Assembly: GCF_900157375.1 (NCBI RefSeq)
Contig: NZ_LT721901.1
Span: 5,227,685-5,291,684 of the forward strand
DNA: 64,000 nt
Origin: Mycobacterium rhizamassiliense
GTDB lineage: Bacteria; Actinomycetota; Actinomycetes; Mycobacteriales; Mycobacteriaceae
Direction of reading: 5' to 3'
The position numbers were made by a program, and so were the translations under genes. This document shows, piece by piece, positions 37,890 through 47,596 of the stretch (within the stretch, counting starts at the first letter, position 1; every line of letters starts with the position of its first letter). The notes under the pieces were generated by a model. That model was not told the DNA's origin. It did no database searches and saw nothing but the letters and a program-made list of their open reading frames with translations.

Positions 37890-40706
37890 GTGACTAGTAC
37901 AGAATCTGTGAACTCATTCGGAGCCCGCAACACCCTGAAGGTCGGCGAAAAGTCTTACGAGATATACCGTCTCGACGCCGTCCCCAACACCGAGAAACTC
38001 CCCTACAGCCTCAAAGTCCTCGCCGAGAACCTGCTGCGCAACGAGGATGGCGCCAACATCACCAAGGACCACATCGAGGCTATTGCGAACTGGGATCCCG
38101 AGGCGGACCCCAGCATCGAGATCCAGTACACGCCGGCCCGCGTGGTCATGCAGGACTTCACCGGCGTGCCGTGCATCGTCGACCTGGCCACCATGCGCGA
38201 GGCCATCGGCGACCTCGGCGGCAAGCCCGAGAAGGTCAACCCGCTGGCGCCCGCCGACCTGGTGATCGACCACTCCGTGATCGCCGACCTGTTCGGCACG
38301 GCCGACGCCTTCGAGCGCAATGTCGAGATCGAGTACGAGCGCAACGGCGAGCGCTATCAGTTCCTGCGCTGGGGCCAGGGCGCTTTCGACGACTTCAAGG
38401 TGGTGCCGCCGGGCACCGGCATCGTGCACCAGGTCAACATCGAATACCTGGCCAGCGTGGTGATGGACCGCGACGGCGTGGCCTACCCCGACACCTGTGT
38501 GGGCACCGACTCGCACACCACCATGGTCAACGGCCTGGGCGTGCTCGGTTGGGGCGTGGGCGGCATCGAGGCCGAGGCCGCGATGCTGGGCCAGCCGGTG
38601 TCGATGCTGATTCCGCGGGTGGTCGGCTTCAGGCTGACCGGCGAGATTCAGCCGGCCGTAACGGCCACTGACGTGGTGCTGACCGTCACCGAGATGCTGC
38701 GCAAGCACGGCGTGGTCGGCAAGTTCGTCGAGTTCTACGGCGAGGGCGTTTCGGAAGTGCCGCTGGCCAACCGCGCGACGCTGGGCAACATGAGCCCCGA
38801 ATTCGGTTCCACCGCAGCCATTTTCCCGATCGACGAGGAGACCATCTCCTACCTGAAGTTCACCGGCCGCAGCGAGGAGCAGCTGGCGCTCGTCGAGGCC
38901 TACGCCAAAGAACAGGGCATGTGGCACGACCCCGAGCACGAGCCGGCGTTCTCGGAGTACCTCGAGCTCGACCTCTCCACGGTGGTGCCGTCGATCGCAG
39001 GACCTAAGCGCCCCCAGGACCGAATCGCGTTGTCGGCGGCCAAGTCCACGTTCCGTGAGCACATCCACAGCTACGTCGACGGTGACGGCGATCAGGGCTA
39101 CTCCAAGCTCGACGAGTCGGTCGAGGAGACGTTCCCCGCCAGCGACCCGGCCTCCGTGTCGAACGGACACGCCGACGACATGCCCGAGGTGCACTCGGCG
39201 GCAGCGCATTCCAAGGGCCGCCCCAGCAACCCGGTGGAAGTGAAGTCCGACGAGCGCGGCGAGTTCGTGCTCGACCACGGCGCGGTGGTGATCGCCGCGG
39301 TGACGTCGTGCACCAACACCTCCAACCCCGAGGTGATGCTGGGCGCCGCGCTGTTGGCCCGCAACGCCGTCGAAAAGGGGCTGACGTCCAAGCCGTGGGT
39401 GAAGACGACGATGGCGCCCGGCTCCCAGGTGGTCAACGACTACTACGACAAGTCCGGCCTGTGGCCGTACCTGGAGAAGCTCGGCTTCTATCTCGTCGGT
39501 TACGGCTGCACCACGTGCATCGGTAACTCCGGTCCGCTGCCCGACGAAATCTCGAAGGCCATCAACGACAACGACCTTTCGGTGACCGCGGTGCTGTCGG
39601 GTAACCGGAACTTCGAGGGCCGCATCAACCCGGACGTGAAGATGAACTACCTGGCTTCACCGCCGCTGGTGGTCGCCTACGCGCTGGCCGGGACCATGGA
39701 CTTCGACTTCGAGAAGCAGCCGCTGGGCAAGGACAAGGACGGCAAGGACGTCTTCCTCAAGGACATCTGGCCGTCGCAGCAGGACGTCTCCGACACCATC
39801 GCCTCGGCGATCAACTCCGAGATGTTCACCAAGAACTACGGCGACGTGTTCAAGGGTGACGAGCGGTGGCGCAACCTGCCCACGCCGAGCGGCAATACCT
39901 TTGAGTGGAGCGACGATTCGACGTACGTGCGCAAGCCCCCGTACTTCGAGGGCATGCCCGCCAAGCCCGAGCCGGTCGCCGACATCACCGGCGCGCGGGT
40001 GCTGGCGCTGCTGGGTGATTCGGTGACCACCGACCACATCTCCCCAGCCAGCAGCATCAAGCCGGGCACCCCGGCCGCGCAGTACCTCGACGAGCACGGC
40101 GTGGACCGCAAGGACTACAACTCCTTTGGTTCACGGCGCGGCAACCACGAGGTGATGATTCGCGGCACGTTCGCCAACATCCGGTTGCGCAACCTGCTGC
40201 TGGACGACGTTTCGGGCGGCTACACCCGCGACTTCACGCAGGATGACGGCCCACAGGCCTTCATCTACGACGCGGCGCAAAACTATGCGGCACAAGATAT
40301 TCCGTTGGTGGTGCTGGGCGGCAAGGAGTACGGATCGGGCTCGTCGCGCGACTGGGCCGCCAAGGGCACCAGGCTGCTGGGCGTGCGCGCGGTGATCGCC
40401 GAGTCGTTCGAGCGCATCCACCGGTCCAACCTGATCGGCATGGGCGTGATTCCGTTGCAGTTCCCCGACGGCAAGTCCGCCAAGGACGTGGGGCTGGACG
40501 GCACCGAGGTCTTCGAGATCACCGGAATCGAAGAGCTCAACAAGGGCAAGACGCCAAAGACGGTGCGCGTCAAGGCCACCAAGGATGGTTCGGACGCCAT
40601 CGAATTCGACGCGGTGGTGCGCATCGACACCCCCGGCGAGGCCGACTACTACCGCAACGGCGGCATCTTGCAGTACGTGCTGCGCAACATGCTCAAGTCG
40701 GGCTAG
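37890..40706 (+). CDS. acn: Aconitate hydratase (aconitase A)
   Basis: A 938-aa TCA-cycle enzyme, near the 943 aa of M. tuberculosis. The [4Fe-4S] ligands are in TSCTNTSNP and GCTTCIGN. The C-terminal swivel domain has GSGSSRDWAAKG with the active-site Ser/Arg. A loop at about residues 409-455 holds DESVEETFPASDPAS, a feature of actinobacterial aconitases. The start is GTG 37890 with GGGAG upstream. The M. tuberculosis enzyme also acts as an iron-responsive RNA-binding protein. It is divergent from Rv1476. Confidence 0.97.
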   Translation: MTSTESVNSFGARNTLKVGEKSYEIYRLDAVPNTEKLPYSLKVLAENLLRNEDGANITKDHIEAIANWDPEADPSIEIQYTPARVVMQDFTGVPCIVDLATMREAIGDLGGKPEKVNPLAPADLVIDHSVIADLFGTADAFERNVEIEYERNGERYQFLRWGQGAFDDFKVVPPGTGIVHQVNIEYLASVVMDRDGVAYPDTCVGTDSHTTMVNGLGVLGWGVGGIEAEAAMLGQPVSMLIPRVVGFRLTGEIQPAVTATDVVLTVTEMLRKHGVVGKFVEFYGEGVSEVPLANRATLGNMSPEFGSTAAIFPIDEETISYLKFTGRSEEQLALVEAYAKEQGMWHDPEHEPAFSEYLELDLSTVVPSIAGPKRPQDRIALSAAKSTFREHIHSYVDGDGDQGYSKLDESVEETFPASDPASVSNGHADDMPEVHSAAAHSKGRPSNPVEVKSDERGEFVLDHGAVVIAAVTSCTNTSNPEVMLGAALLARNAVEKGLTSKPWVKTTMAPGSQVVNDYYDKSGLWPYLEKLGFYLVGYGCTTCIGNSGPLPDEISKAINDNDLSVTAVLSGNRNFEGRINPDVKMNYLASPPLVVAYALAGTMDFDFEKQPLGKDKDGKDVFLKDIWPSQQDVSDTIASAINSEMFTKNYGDVFKGDERWRNLPTPSGNTFEWSDDSTYVRKPPYFEGMPAKPEPVADITGARVLALLGDSVTTDHISPASSIKPGTPAAQYLDEHGVDRKDYNSFGSRRGNHEVMIRGTFANIRLRNLLLDDVSGGYTRDFTQDDGPQAFIYDAAQNYAAQDIPLVVLGGKEYGSGSSRDWAAKGTRLLGVRAVIAESFERIHRSNLIGMGVIPLQFPDGKSAKDVGLDGTEVFEITGIEELNKGKTPKTVRVKATKDGSDAIEFDAVVRIDTPGEADYYRNGGILQYVLRNMLKSG

Positions 40707-40725
40707 CGGCAGACCAAGCGTTCCC

Positions 40726-41319
40726 GTGCCAAAAGTCAGCGAGGATCATCTTGCGGCCCGCCGCCAGATGATCCTCGACGGTGCCCGCCGTTGCTTTGCC
40801 GAACACGGTTACGACCGAGCGACCGTGCGGCGGCTGGAACAGGCGATCGGAATGTCGCGCGGCGCGATCTTCCATCACTTCCGGGACAAGGACGCGCTGT
40901 TTTTCGCGCTCGCCCACGAGGATGCCGAGCGGATGGCCGACGTGGCCTCCCGCGAGGGCCTGATCCAGGTGATGCGCGACATGCTGGCCGCACCCGACCA
41001 GTTCGATTGGCTGGCCACCAGGTTGGAGATCGCGCGCAAGCTGCGCAACGACCCGGCGTTCAACCGCGGCTGGGCGGAGCGCTCCGCCGAATTGGCGGCG
41101 GCGACCACCGAGCGACTGCGCCGGCAGAAGGAAGCGCACCGGGTGCGCGACGACGTTCCCGGCGAGGTGCTGCAGTGCTACCTGGAACTGGTGCTGGACG
41201 GATTGGTCGCCCGGCTGGCTTCCGGCGAGGATCCGCAGCGACTGGCAGCGGTCCTGGATCTGGTGGAGAATTCGGTGCGCCGCAAGGAATCTGGGAAGCA
41301 GAGCGACGAAACCGGCTAG
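40726..41319 (+). CDS. TetR-family regulator adjacent to aconitase (Rv1474c)
   Basis: A 197-aa TetR regulator starting MPKVSEDHLAARRQM. The N-terminal helix-turn-helix is AIGMSRGAIFHHFRDKDALF near residue 39, and an Ala/Arg-rich helical ligand domain follows. It starts 20 nt after acn on the same strand, so it is in the acn operon; in M. tuberculosis its counterpart is an iron-linked repressor of acn. The start is GTG 40726. The last codons overlap the convergent Rv1473A-type gene. Confidence 0.94.
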   Translation: MPKVSEDHLAARRQMILDGARRCFAEHGYDRATVRRLEQAIGMSRGAIFHHFRDKDALFFALAHEDAERMADVASREGLIQVMRDMLAAPDQFDWLATRLEIARKLRNDPAFNRGWAERSAELAAATTERLRRQKEAHRVRDDVPGEVLQCYLELVLDGLVARLASGEDPQRLAAVLDLVENSVRRKESGKQSDETG

Positions 41320-41507
41320 CGCGGACGCGTGATGTGGTTGGGGCCGCCGCGGCCCCGCAGGGTGGTGCCCGATTCGAGCAGCATGCTGTGAATCGAGCCG
41401 TACGATCTGCCGGTGGAGGCCACCAGCGTGCGAATGCTGGCTCCGCGCTCGTAGGCGCTGCGTAGTTCAAGTATCAACTCATCGCGGGTCTTTTTCGACT
41501 TTCGCAC
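41316..41507 (-). CDS. Small helix-turn-helix protein (Rv1473A)
   Basis: A 63-residue basic protein with a helix-turn-helix, RGASIRTLVASTGRSYGSIHS. It is the same length as Rv1473A when started at GTG 41507, which has GGAGG 5 nt upstream; an earlier GTG at 41519 adds four residues. It is a conserved small DNA-binding protein of actinobacteria (helix-turn-helix domain-containing). It is convergent and 4-nt overlapping with the TetR gene. Confidence 0.88.
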   Translation of the reverse strand: MRKSKKTRDELILELRSAYERGASIRTLVASTGRSYGSIHSMLLESGTTLRGRGGPNHITRPR

Positions 41508-41594
41508 GGGGACCTCCACGCTTGAAACACGAGGGCAAGCACCCAGAGTAAGAACAAACCGCCGACGCCGTGGCGGCTTTTCGGGAAATCGGCG

Positions 41595-43223
41595 TCAGGC
41601 CAGTTCGATGAGGTCGCGGTATTCGTCGGACCAGTAGTCCTCGGTGCCGTCCGGCAGCAGCACCACCCGTTGCGGGTCGAGGGCTTCGGCCGCCCCGGGG
41701 TCGTGCGTCACCAGCACCACCGCGCCCTGGTAACTGCGCAGCGCGTCGAGAACCTGTTCGCGCGACGCGGGATCGAGGTTGTTGGTCGGCTCGTCGAGCA
41801 GCAGCACATTGGCGGTCGACGCCACCAAGCCGGCCAGCGCCAGCCGGGTCTTCTCGCCGCCGGACAGCGTGCCCGCCGGCTGCTCGAGCTGCGGGCCGCT
41901 GAACATGAATGCCCCCAGCAGACCGCGCAGTTCCTGCTCGCCCGACTCGGGCGCGGCGTGCCGGATGTTCTCCCACACCGTCGCGTCGTTGTCGATGGTG
42001 TCGTGCTCCTGCGCGAAATAGCCCATGCGCAAACCGTGTCCGGGCTCGAGGCCTCCGGTATCGGGCGTCTCGGTGCCGGCCAGCAGGCGCAGCAGCGTCG
42101 TCTTGCCGGCACCGTTGAGCCCCAGCACCACCACCCGCGAGCCGCGGTCGATGGCCAGGTCGACACCGGTGAACACCTCCAGCGACCCGTAGGACTTGCT
42201 CAGCCCCTTGGCCACCAACGGCGTTCGGCCGCAGGCGGCGGGCGTCGGGAACTTGATCCGGGCCACCTTGTCGGCGACCCGCTCGTCGTCCAGCGCGGCC
42301 ATCATGCGGTCGGCACGACGCAGCATGTTCTGGGCCGCAACGGCTTTGGTGGCTTTGGCGCCCAGCTTGGCCGCCTGGGTGCGCAGCGCAGCGGCCTTGC
42401 GTTCGGCGTTGGCGCGTTCGCGGCGGCGGCGCTGTTCGTCGGTGGCCCGGGCATCGAGATACTTCTGCCAGCCCATGTTGTAGACGTCGACCTCGCCGCG
42501 GACGGCGTCCAGGAACCACACGCGGTTGACGACATCCTCGATCAGCTCGACGTTGTGGCTGATCACCACCACCCCGCCGGTATGCGATTGCAAAAATGTC
42601 CGCAGCCAGCCGATCGAGTCCGCGTCGAGGTGGTTGGTCGGCTCGTCCAGCAGCAGCGTCGTCGACGATCCGGCCCCGGATTCGGACGCGGCGAACAGGA
42701 TTCGCGCCAGTTCCACCCGGCGGCGCTGTCCGCCGGACAGCGTGCGCAGCGGCTGGGTGAGGATCCGCTCGGGCAGGCCGAGGCTGGCGCAGATGCGGCC
42801 CGCCTCGCTTTCGGCCGTGTAGCCGCCCAGCGCGACAAACTGCTCCTCGAGCTGACCGTAGCGGCGGATCGCGCGGTCGCGCGCGGCGTCGTCGGCGACC
42901 TCGGCCATCAACGCCTGTTGCTTCTCCAGGTCGGTGAGCAGCACGTCGAGCCCGCGGGCCGACAGCACCCGGTCGCGCCCCAGCACGTCGAGATCGCCCT
43001 CTTTGGGATCCTGCGGCAGGTAACCGATTTCGCCCGTGCTGGTGACCGTCCCGGCGTATGGCTGGCTCTCGCCCGCGAGGATGCGCAGCGTCGTGGTCTT
43101 GCCCGCGCCGTTGCGTCCGACCAGCCCGATGCGGTCACCGGGCTGGATCCGCAGATCGGGACCGTCGGGTGAGAGCAGGATGCGCGCGCCGGCGCGGACC
43201 TCAAGGCCCGTGGCGGTGATCAC
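41595..43223 (-). CDS. ABC-F family ATPase (Rv1473)
   Basis: A 542-aa protein with two ABC domains and no membrane segments. Walker A motifs are GRNGAGKTT (about residue 37) and GLNGAGKTT (about residue 350); signatures are LSGGQRRRVELA and LSGGEKTRLALA. An ABC-F linker rich in Arg/Ala/Glu lies between them. ABC-F proteins act on the ribosome and some give antibiotic resistance by displacing drugs; Rv1473 has been linked to macrolide tolerance. It starts 37 nt after echA12. Confidence 0.94.
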   Translation of the reverse strand: MITATGLEVRAGARILLSPDGPDLRIQPGDRIGLVGRNGAGKTTTLRILAGESQPYAGTVTSTGEIGYLPQDPKEGDLDVLGRDRVLSARGLDVLLTDLEKQQALMAEVADDAARDRAIRRYGQLEEQFVALGGYTAESEAGRICASLGLPERILTQPLRTLSGGQRRRVELARILFAASESGAGSSTTLLLDEPTNHLDADSIGWLRTFLQSHTGGVVVISHNVELIEDVVNRVWFLDAVRGEVDVYNMGWQKYLDARATDEQRRRRERANAERKAAALRTQAAKLGAKATKAVAAQNMLRRADRMMAALDDERVADKVARIKFPTPAACGRTPLVAKGLSKSYGSLEVFTGVDLAIDRGSRVVVLGLNGAGKTTLLRLLAGTETPDTGGLEPGHGLRMGYFAQEHDTIDNDATVWENIRHAAPESGEQELRGLLGAFMFSGPQLEQPAGTLSGGEKTRLALAGLVASTANVLLLDEPTNNLDPASREQVLDALRSYQGAVVLVTHDPGAAEALDPQRVVLLPDGTEDYWSDEYRDLIELA

Positions 43224-43260
43224 GATCGCTCTCCTCGTTCAGGTTTCTGTTCGGCCGTCG

Positions 43261-44070
43261 TCACTTGTCGTCGGTGAACACCGGGGGCCGGCGCTCGGCG
43301 CGCGCGGCAACCGCTTCTTCGAAGTTGGCGGTGAGCAATCGGACGAAAAGCTGTCCCAAGCCTTCGGCTTGCATGTGTGCTTCCAGGCTACCGGCGTCCA
43401 GCCCGCTCCAGAGTGTGCGCTTGGTCAACTCGATTCCCGGCCGGGAGAAAGCCGCGATGCGCGCGGCGATCGCGTAGCACGTGTCCAGCAGCTGCTCCTC
43501 GGGCACCTGGCAGGACACCAGCCCGATGCGTTCGGCCTCCTCGGCGCTGATGTCGCGGCCGGTCAGCATGATCTCGAAGGCGCGCGACGAACCGATGGCC
43601 CTGGGCAACAGGTAGGACAGGCCGAGCTCGCTCGCGGTCAACCCGTTGTTGATGCCGGCGGCCCGGAAGTAGGCGCCGGTGGAGGCGACGCGGATGTCGG
43701 CGGCCAGCGCCAGGCACAGCCCACCGCCGATGGCGGCGCCGTTGACCGCCGCGATCACCGGCTGGTGCAGCCGCCGCAGCGCCAGGATGACGTCGTCGAG
43801 GATCTGCATGGAGCGCAGCGCATAGGTGGGCCGTGTCAGCCCGTCGACGTGCGGGACCGAGCCCGCGGACTTGTGATCGGCGCCCGAAGAGAAACCGCGG
43901 CCCGCGCCGGTCAGCACCACCACCCGCACCGAGTTGTCGTAATTGACCTTGTCGAGGGCCTCTTTCAGCGGCACCATGACGTCGAACGCCATGGAGTTCA
44001 TTCGCTCTGGCCGGTTCAGGGTTATCAGCGCGACGCCGGGTCGCGGCTGTTCAACGAGTACCAAACTCAC
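43261..44070 (-). CDS. echA12: Enoyl-CoA hydratase/isomerase EchA12
   Basis: A 269-aa crotonase-fold protein (M. tuberculosis 285 aa). It has the oxyanion-hole blocks FSSGADHKSAGS and AAIGGGLCLALAADIRVAS, and Glu in SRAFEIMLTGRD near the hydratase acid/base position. A lipid or fatty-acyl substrate is likely but not defined. The start is GTG 44070. It follows the thioredoxin gene by 48 nt and precedes the ABC-F gene. Confidence 0.93.
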   Translation of the reverse strand: MSLVLVEQPRPGVALITLNRPERMNSMAFDVMVPLKEALDKVNYDNSVRVVVLTGAGRGFSSGADHKSAGSVPHVDGLTRPTYALRSMQILDDVILALRRLHQPVIAAVNGAAIGGGLCLALAADIRVASTGAYFRAAGINNGLTASELGLSYLLPRAIGSSRAFEIMLTGRDISAEEAERIGLVSCQVPEEQLLDTCYAIAARIAAFSRPGIELTKRTLWSGLDAGSLEAHMQAEGLGQLFVRLLTANFEEAVAARAERRPPVFTDDK

Positions 44071-44118
44071 CCGTGAACGGTAGCGCGGACCTCGGCGTGC
44101 GCCTATTCGAGCGACGCG

Positions 44119-44469
44119 TCAGGCTTGCTCTACGACCGCCGCGTCGACGTCGAAGTCCTTGATTTGCTGCACCAGGTCCTCGAGGGCCGGCGCGGGCAGC
44201 GCCCCGGGCTGGTTGAAGACCAGCTTGCCCTTCTTGAACGCCATCAGCGTCGGGATCGACTGGATCTGGGCGGCCGCAGCGAGCTGCTGTTCGGCCTCGG
44301 TGTCGACCTTGGCGTACACGATGTCGGGGTGTTTCTCCGACGACGCGGCGAAAGTGGGCGCGAACTGGCGACATGGTCCGCACCAGGAAGCCCAGAAGTC
44401 GACCAGGACGATGTCGTTGCCCTCGATGGTTTCGTTGAACTGTTCTGCGGTGAGATCACGTGTTGTCAC
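44119..44469 (-). CDS. trxB1: Thioredoxin (Rv1471, TrxB1)
   Basis: A 116-aa thioredoxin with active site WCGPC at about residues 31-35 and the cis-Pro loop IPTLMAF. There is no signal peptide, so it acts in the cytoplasm. In M. tuberculosis trxA and ctpD lie just upstream; here the gene is followed upstream by a 387-nt non-coding gap and then fadE15. Confidence 0.93.
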   Translation of the reverse strand: MTTRDLTAEQFNETIEGNDIVLVDFWASWCGPCRQFAPTFAASSEKHPDIVYAKVDTEAEQQLAAAAQIQSIPTLMAFKKGKLVFNQPGALPAPALEDLVQQIKDFDVDAAVVEQA

Positions 44470-44856
44470 ATTCGGTCAACGGTCGGGGGTGCCGCGATGT
44501 TCCCTGCCCCGCGGCACGTCCGTCGCGCTGGTGTGGAATACGTCACAGCTGAGGGCATTTCCGCGGCGGCCGGCTGACGTCATTCGGCGGTTGGCCCCGA
44601 CCGATCCCCCGAACCCCCGTTCTCGCGCCGGGCCGCGATGGTTTGCGGAGGTGAATTACGTTGCAGCCGAATGGTATTGGGATTTCCAGAGCCGCCGGCT
44701 TAGCCGGATTCCCGGTGCACGAGTCGTGGCCGCGCGCCGCCGCCGCGACTCGCCGATCCGAGGTTACGGTTGCGTACGTTTTCACTCCTGCCCCAGACTG
44801 AGGGCTGTTGCTCCGTCGGCGGCGGGACCACTCAGGCGACCACAACGGGAGAAGCC
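44470..44856. other. 387-nt divergent intergenic region
   Basis: Control region between trxB1 (leftward) and fadE15 (rightward). No supported ORF and no remnant of trxA, ctpD or a PE_PGRS gene was recognised, although these occupy this place in M. tuberculosis. The stretch GGTTACGGTTGCGTACG around 44762-44778 is a possible promoter or operator for fadE15; it is not symmetrical. Confidence 0.4.
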
Positions 44857-46686
44857 TTGGGCCACTACATCGCTAATGTGCGCGATCTGGAATTCAACCT
44901 CTTCGAGGTGCTCGATGTCGGCGCCGTGCTCGGCTCCGGGGAGTACAGCGAGCTCGACGCGGACACGGTCCGGACGATCCTGTCCGAGGCGGCCCGGCTG
45001 GCGGAAGGCCCGGTCGCCGAATCGTTCGCGTTCGCCGACCGCAATCCACCGGTATTCGACCCGGCGACCCACACCATCAGCGTGGCGCCAGAGCTGGTGA
45101 AGACCGTGCAGGCGATCCGCGAGGCCGGCTGGTGGCGCCTGAGCATCGACGAGGCGATCGGTGGCATGGCCGCGCCGGCGCCACTGGCGTGGGCGGTCAA
45201 CGAGATGATCTTCTGCGCCAACCCCTCCGCGAACTTCTTCAGCCTCGGCCCGCTGATGGCCCAGGCGCTGTACGCCGAGGGCAACGAGGAACAACAGCGG
45301 TGGGCGGCCGAGGGTGTGGAGCGCGGCTGGGCGGCCACCATGGTGCTCACCGAGCCCGACGCGGGTTCCGACGTCGGCGCTGGGCGCGCCAAGGCCATCG
45401 GGCAGCCCGACGGCACCTGGCACATCGAGGGCGTGAAGCGATTCATCTCCGGCGGAGACGTCGGCGACACCGCCGACAACATCTTCCACCTGGTGTTGGC
45501 CCGGCCCGAGGGCGCGGGCCCGGGCACCAAGGGGCTGAGCCTGTTCTATGTGCCCGAGTACCTTTTCGATCCCGAGACGTTCGAACTGGGCACCCGCAAC
45601 GGGGTTTTCGCCACCGGGCTGGAACACAAGATGGGCATCAAGTCCTCCCCGACCTGCGAGCTGACTTTTGGCGCCACCGATGTGCCCGCCGTCGGCTACC
45701 TCGTCGGCGATGTGCACAACGGGATCGCGCAGATGTTCACCGTGATCGAGCACGCGCGGATGACCATCGGCGTCAAGGCCGCGGGCACACTGTCCACCGG
45801 CTACCTCAACGCGCTGGCCTTCGCCAAGGAGCGGGTGCAGGGCGCCGATCTCACGCAGATGGCGGACAAGACCGCGCCGCGCGTCACGATCATCCACCAC
45901 CCGGACGTCCGCCGCAGCCTAATGACGCAGAAGTCCTACGCCGAGGGGCTGCGGGCGTTGTACATGTACGCCGCCGCGCATCAGGATCATGCTGTAGCCC
46001 AACATGTTTCGGGTGCCGACCCCAAGATGGCGCACCGCATCGACGACCTGTTGCTGCCGGTCGTCAAGGGCGTGAGCTCCGAACGGGCCTACGAGATTCT
46101 CACCGAGTCGCTGCAGACGCTGGGCGGCTCGGGATTCCTGCAGGACTACCCGCTGGAGCAATACATCCGCGACTCGAAGATCGATTCGCTGTACGAGGGC
46201 ACCACGGCCATCCAGTCCCTGGACCTGTTCTTCCGCAAGATCGTTCGCGACCGCGGCGAGGCCCTGCAGTTCGTCACGGCTCAGATCGGTCACACCATCG
46301 ACACCTGCTCCGAGGAGCTGAAGCCGCACGCCGAGCTGTTGCAGACCGCCCTCGACGACGTCACAGCGATGACCGGCGCCCTGACCGGCTACCTGATGTC
46401 CGCCGCGCAGCATCCGGCGGACATCTACAAGGTCGGGCTGGGATCGGTGCGATACCTGCTGGCCGTCGGCGACCTGCTCATCGGCTGGCGCCTGCTGGTG
46501 CAGGCCGAAATCGCCCGCGCCGCAATCGCGGACGGTTCCTCGAAGGACGACGAGGCGTTCTACCAAGGCAAGATCGCGACCTCCGCCTTCTTCGGCCGGA
46601 ACATGCTTCCGAAATTGACCGCACAGCGCGCGATCATCGAGTCACTCGACGACGAGATCATGCGCCTTTCCGAAGACGCCTTCTAA
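44857..46686 (+). CDS. fadE15: Acyl-CoA dehydrogenase FadE15
   Basis: A 609-aa flavoprotein, the same length as Rv1467c. The FAD/substrate segment is MVLTEPDAGSDVGAGRAKAI near residue 170, and the C-terminal catalytic region includes ILTESLQTLGGSGFLQDYPLEQ and YEGTTAIQSLDLF. It oxidises an acyl-CoA in beta-oxidation. The start is TTG 44857 with GGGAGA upstream, giving MGHYIANVRDLEFN as in M. tuberculosis; the longer in-frame extension is not conserved. Confidence 0.96.
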   Translation: MGHYIANVRDLEFNLFEVLDVGAVLGSGEYSELDADTVRTILSEAARLAEGPVAESFAFADRNPPVFDPATHTISVAPELVKTVQAIREAGWWRLSIDEAIGGMAAPAPLAWAVNEMIFCANPSANFFSLGPLMAQALYAEGNEEQQRWAAEGVERGWAATMVLTEPDAGSDVGAGRAKAIGQPDGTWHIEGVKRFISGGDVGDTADNIFHLVLARPEGAGPGTKGLSLFYVPEYLFDPETFELGTRNGVFATGLEHKMGIKSSPTCELTFGATDVPAVGYLVGDVHNGIAQMFTVIEHARMTIGVKAAGTLSTGYLNALAFAKERVQGADLTQMADKTAPRVTIIHHPDVRRSLMTQKSYAEGLRALYMYAAAHQDHAVAQHVSGADPKMAHRIDDLLLPVVKGVSSERAYEILTESLQTLGGSGFLQDYPLEQYIRDSKIDSLYEGTTAIQSLDLFFRKIVRDRGEALQFVTAQIGHTIDTCSEELKPHAELLQTALDDVTAMTGALTGYLMSAAQHPADIYKVGLGSVRYLLAVGDLLIGWRLLVQAEIARAAIADGSSKDDEAFYQGKIATSAFFGRNMLPKLTAQRAIIESLDDEIMRLSEDAF

Positions 46687-46764
46687 GACCGCTCGATTCA
46701 CATAGGCCAGACACAGCTCCGTCAGGTAGACCCGTTCGCGGGACCACTGATTGGAGAAACGTTG

Positions 46765-47511
46765 ATGCCTGCCATTTCTCAGACATCCCGGCGCGCCCGG
46801 TTCGCGCTCGTCGCGGTCAGCGCCGCCACGGCGCTGTCCGTTGCGGCCTGCGGTTCGTCGAACACCGCAAGCCCCCAGTCCGCCGCACCGGCACCGAACG
46901 GCTCCGGCGCGCCGTCGACGTCGGCCTCGCCTCCGGCCAATGGCCACGCGCGGGTCAGCGGCCTGATCGCGTCGGTGTCGGGCAACGCCGCCCAGGTGAC
47001 GCGCCAAAAGGGCAACGCCACTGTCGATTTCACGCCGTCGACGAAGGTCACCGAAGTGACCGCCGGCTCGCTGACCGACGTCACCACGGGCAGCTGCGTC
47101 AGCGTGCGGCCGACGCACGGCGAACCCCAAGGCGCGCAGCCCGTCACCGCCGCAGCGGTGCGCGTGACCCAAACCGCCGACGGCAAATGCCCTCAGGGCG
47201 CGGCACCGGGCACGAAGCATCCAGGCATCCAGGGCCCGGTCGCCGCGGTGTCCGGCAACACGATCAACGTCAGCACCCCCGGTGCCGGCGGCAACAACGG
47301 CCAAACGGCGGTGACGGTCAACGACCAGACCCGATACAGCAAGCAGACCCCCGGCAGCACGCAGTCGATCGCGCAGGGCCAGTGCCTCACGGCGCAGGGC
47401 AGCCTCGACACCGGCGGCGCTCTGCAGGCCACCACCATCAACCTGCGGCCGGCCCGCAACGGTAACTGCCCAGGCGAGGGTGGAAAGCCGGCGCACGGCC
47501 ACGGCGGCTGA
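46765..47511 (+). CDS. DUF5666-type lipoprotein 1
   Basis: A 248-aa lipoprotein: signal peptide, lipobox SVAAC (Cys29), a Ser/Pro/Ala-rich linker (about 30-62), then two copies of a beta-strand domain of the DUF5666 type. The first starts ARVSGLIASVSGNAAQVT and the second GIQGPVAAVSGNTINVS. The tail is Gly/His-rich (PAHGHGG). The start is ATG 46765 with GGAGA upstream. Function unknown. It lies between fadE15 and the suf operon, which adjoin each other in M. tuberculosis. Confidence 0.82.
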   Translation: MPAISQTSRRARFALVAVSAATALSVAACGSSNTASPQSAAPAPNGSGAPSTSASPPANGHARVSGLIASVSGNAAQVTRQKGNATVDFTPSTKVTEVTAGSLTDVTTGSCVSVRPTHGEPQGAQPVTAAAVRVTQTADGKCPQGAAPGTKHPGIQGPVAAVSGNTINVSTPGAGGNNGQTAVTVNDQTRYSKQTPGSTQSIAQGQCLTAQGSLDTGGALQATTINLRPARNGNCPGEGGKPAHGHGG

Positions 47512-47596
47512 TCGTGCTGCCCGATCCGGCGCGGGTGTGAGGCACTTAATACGACCGCGTTAGTGATATCTGCCCCAGGCCGGGTACCCGGCCCGA

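Noticed and set aside
45132..47465. Open frame of 777 codons overlapping fadE15 and a DUF5666 gene in another frame
   Set aside because: Arg/Gly-rich shadow of the real fadE15 frame; no start signal or known motif.
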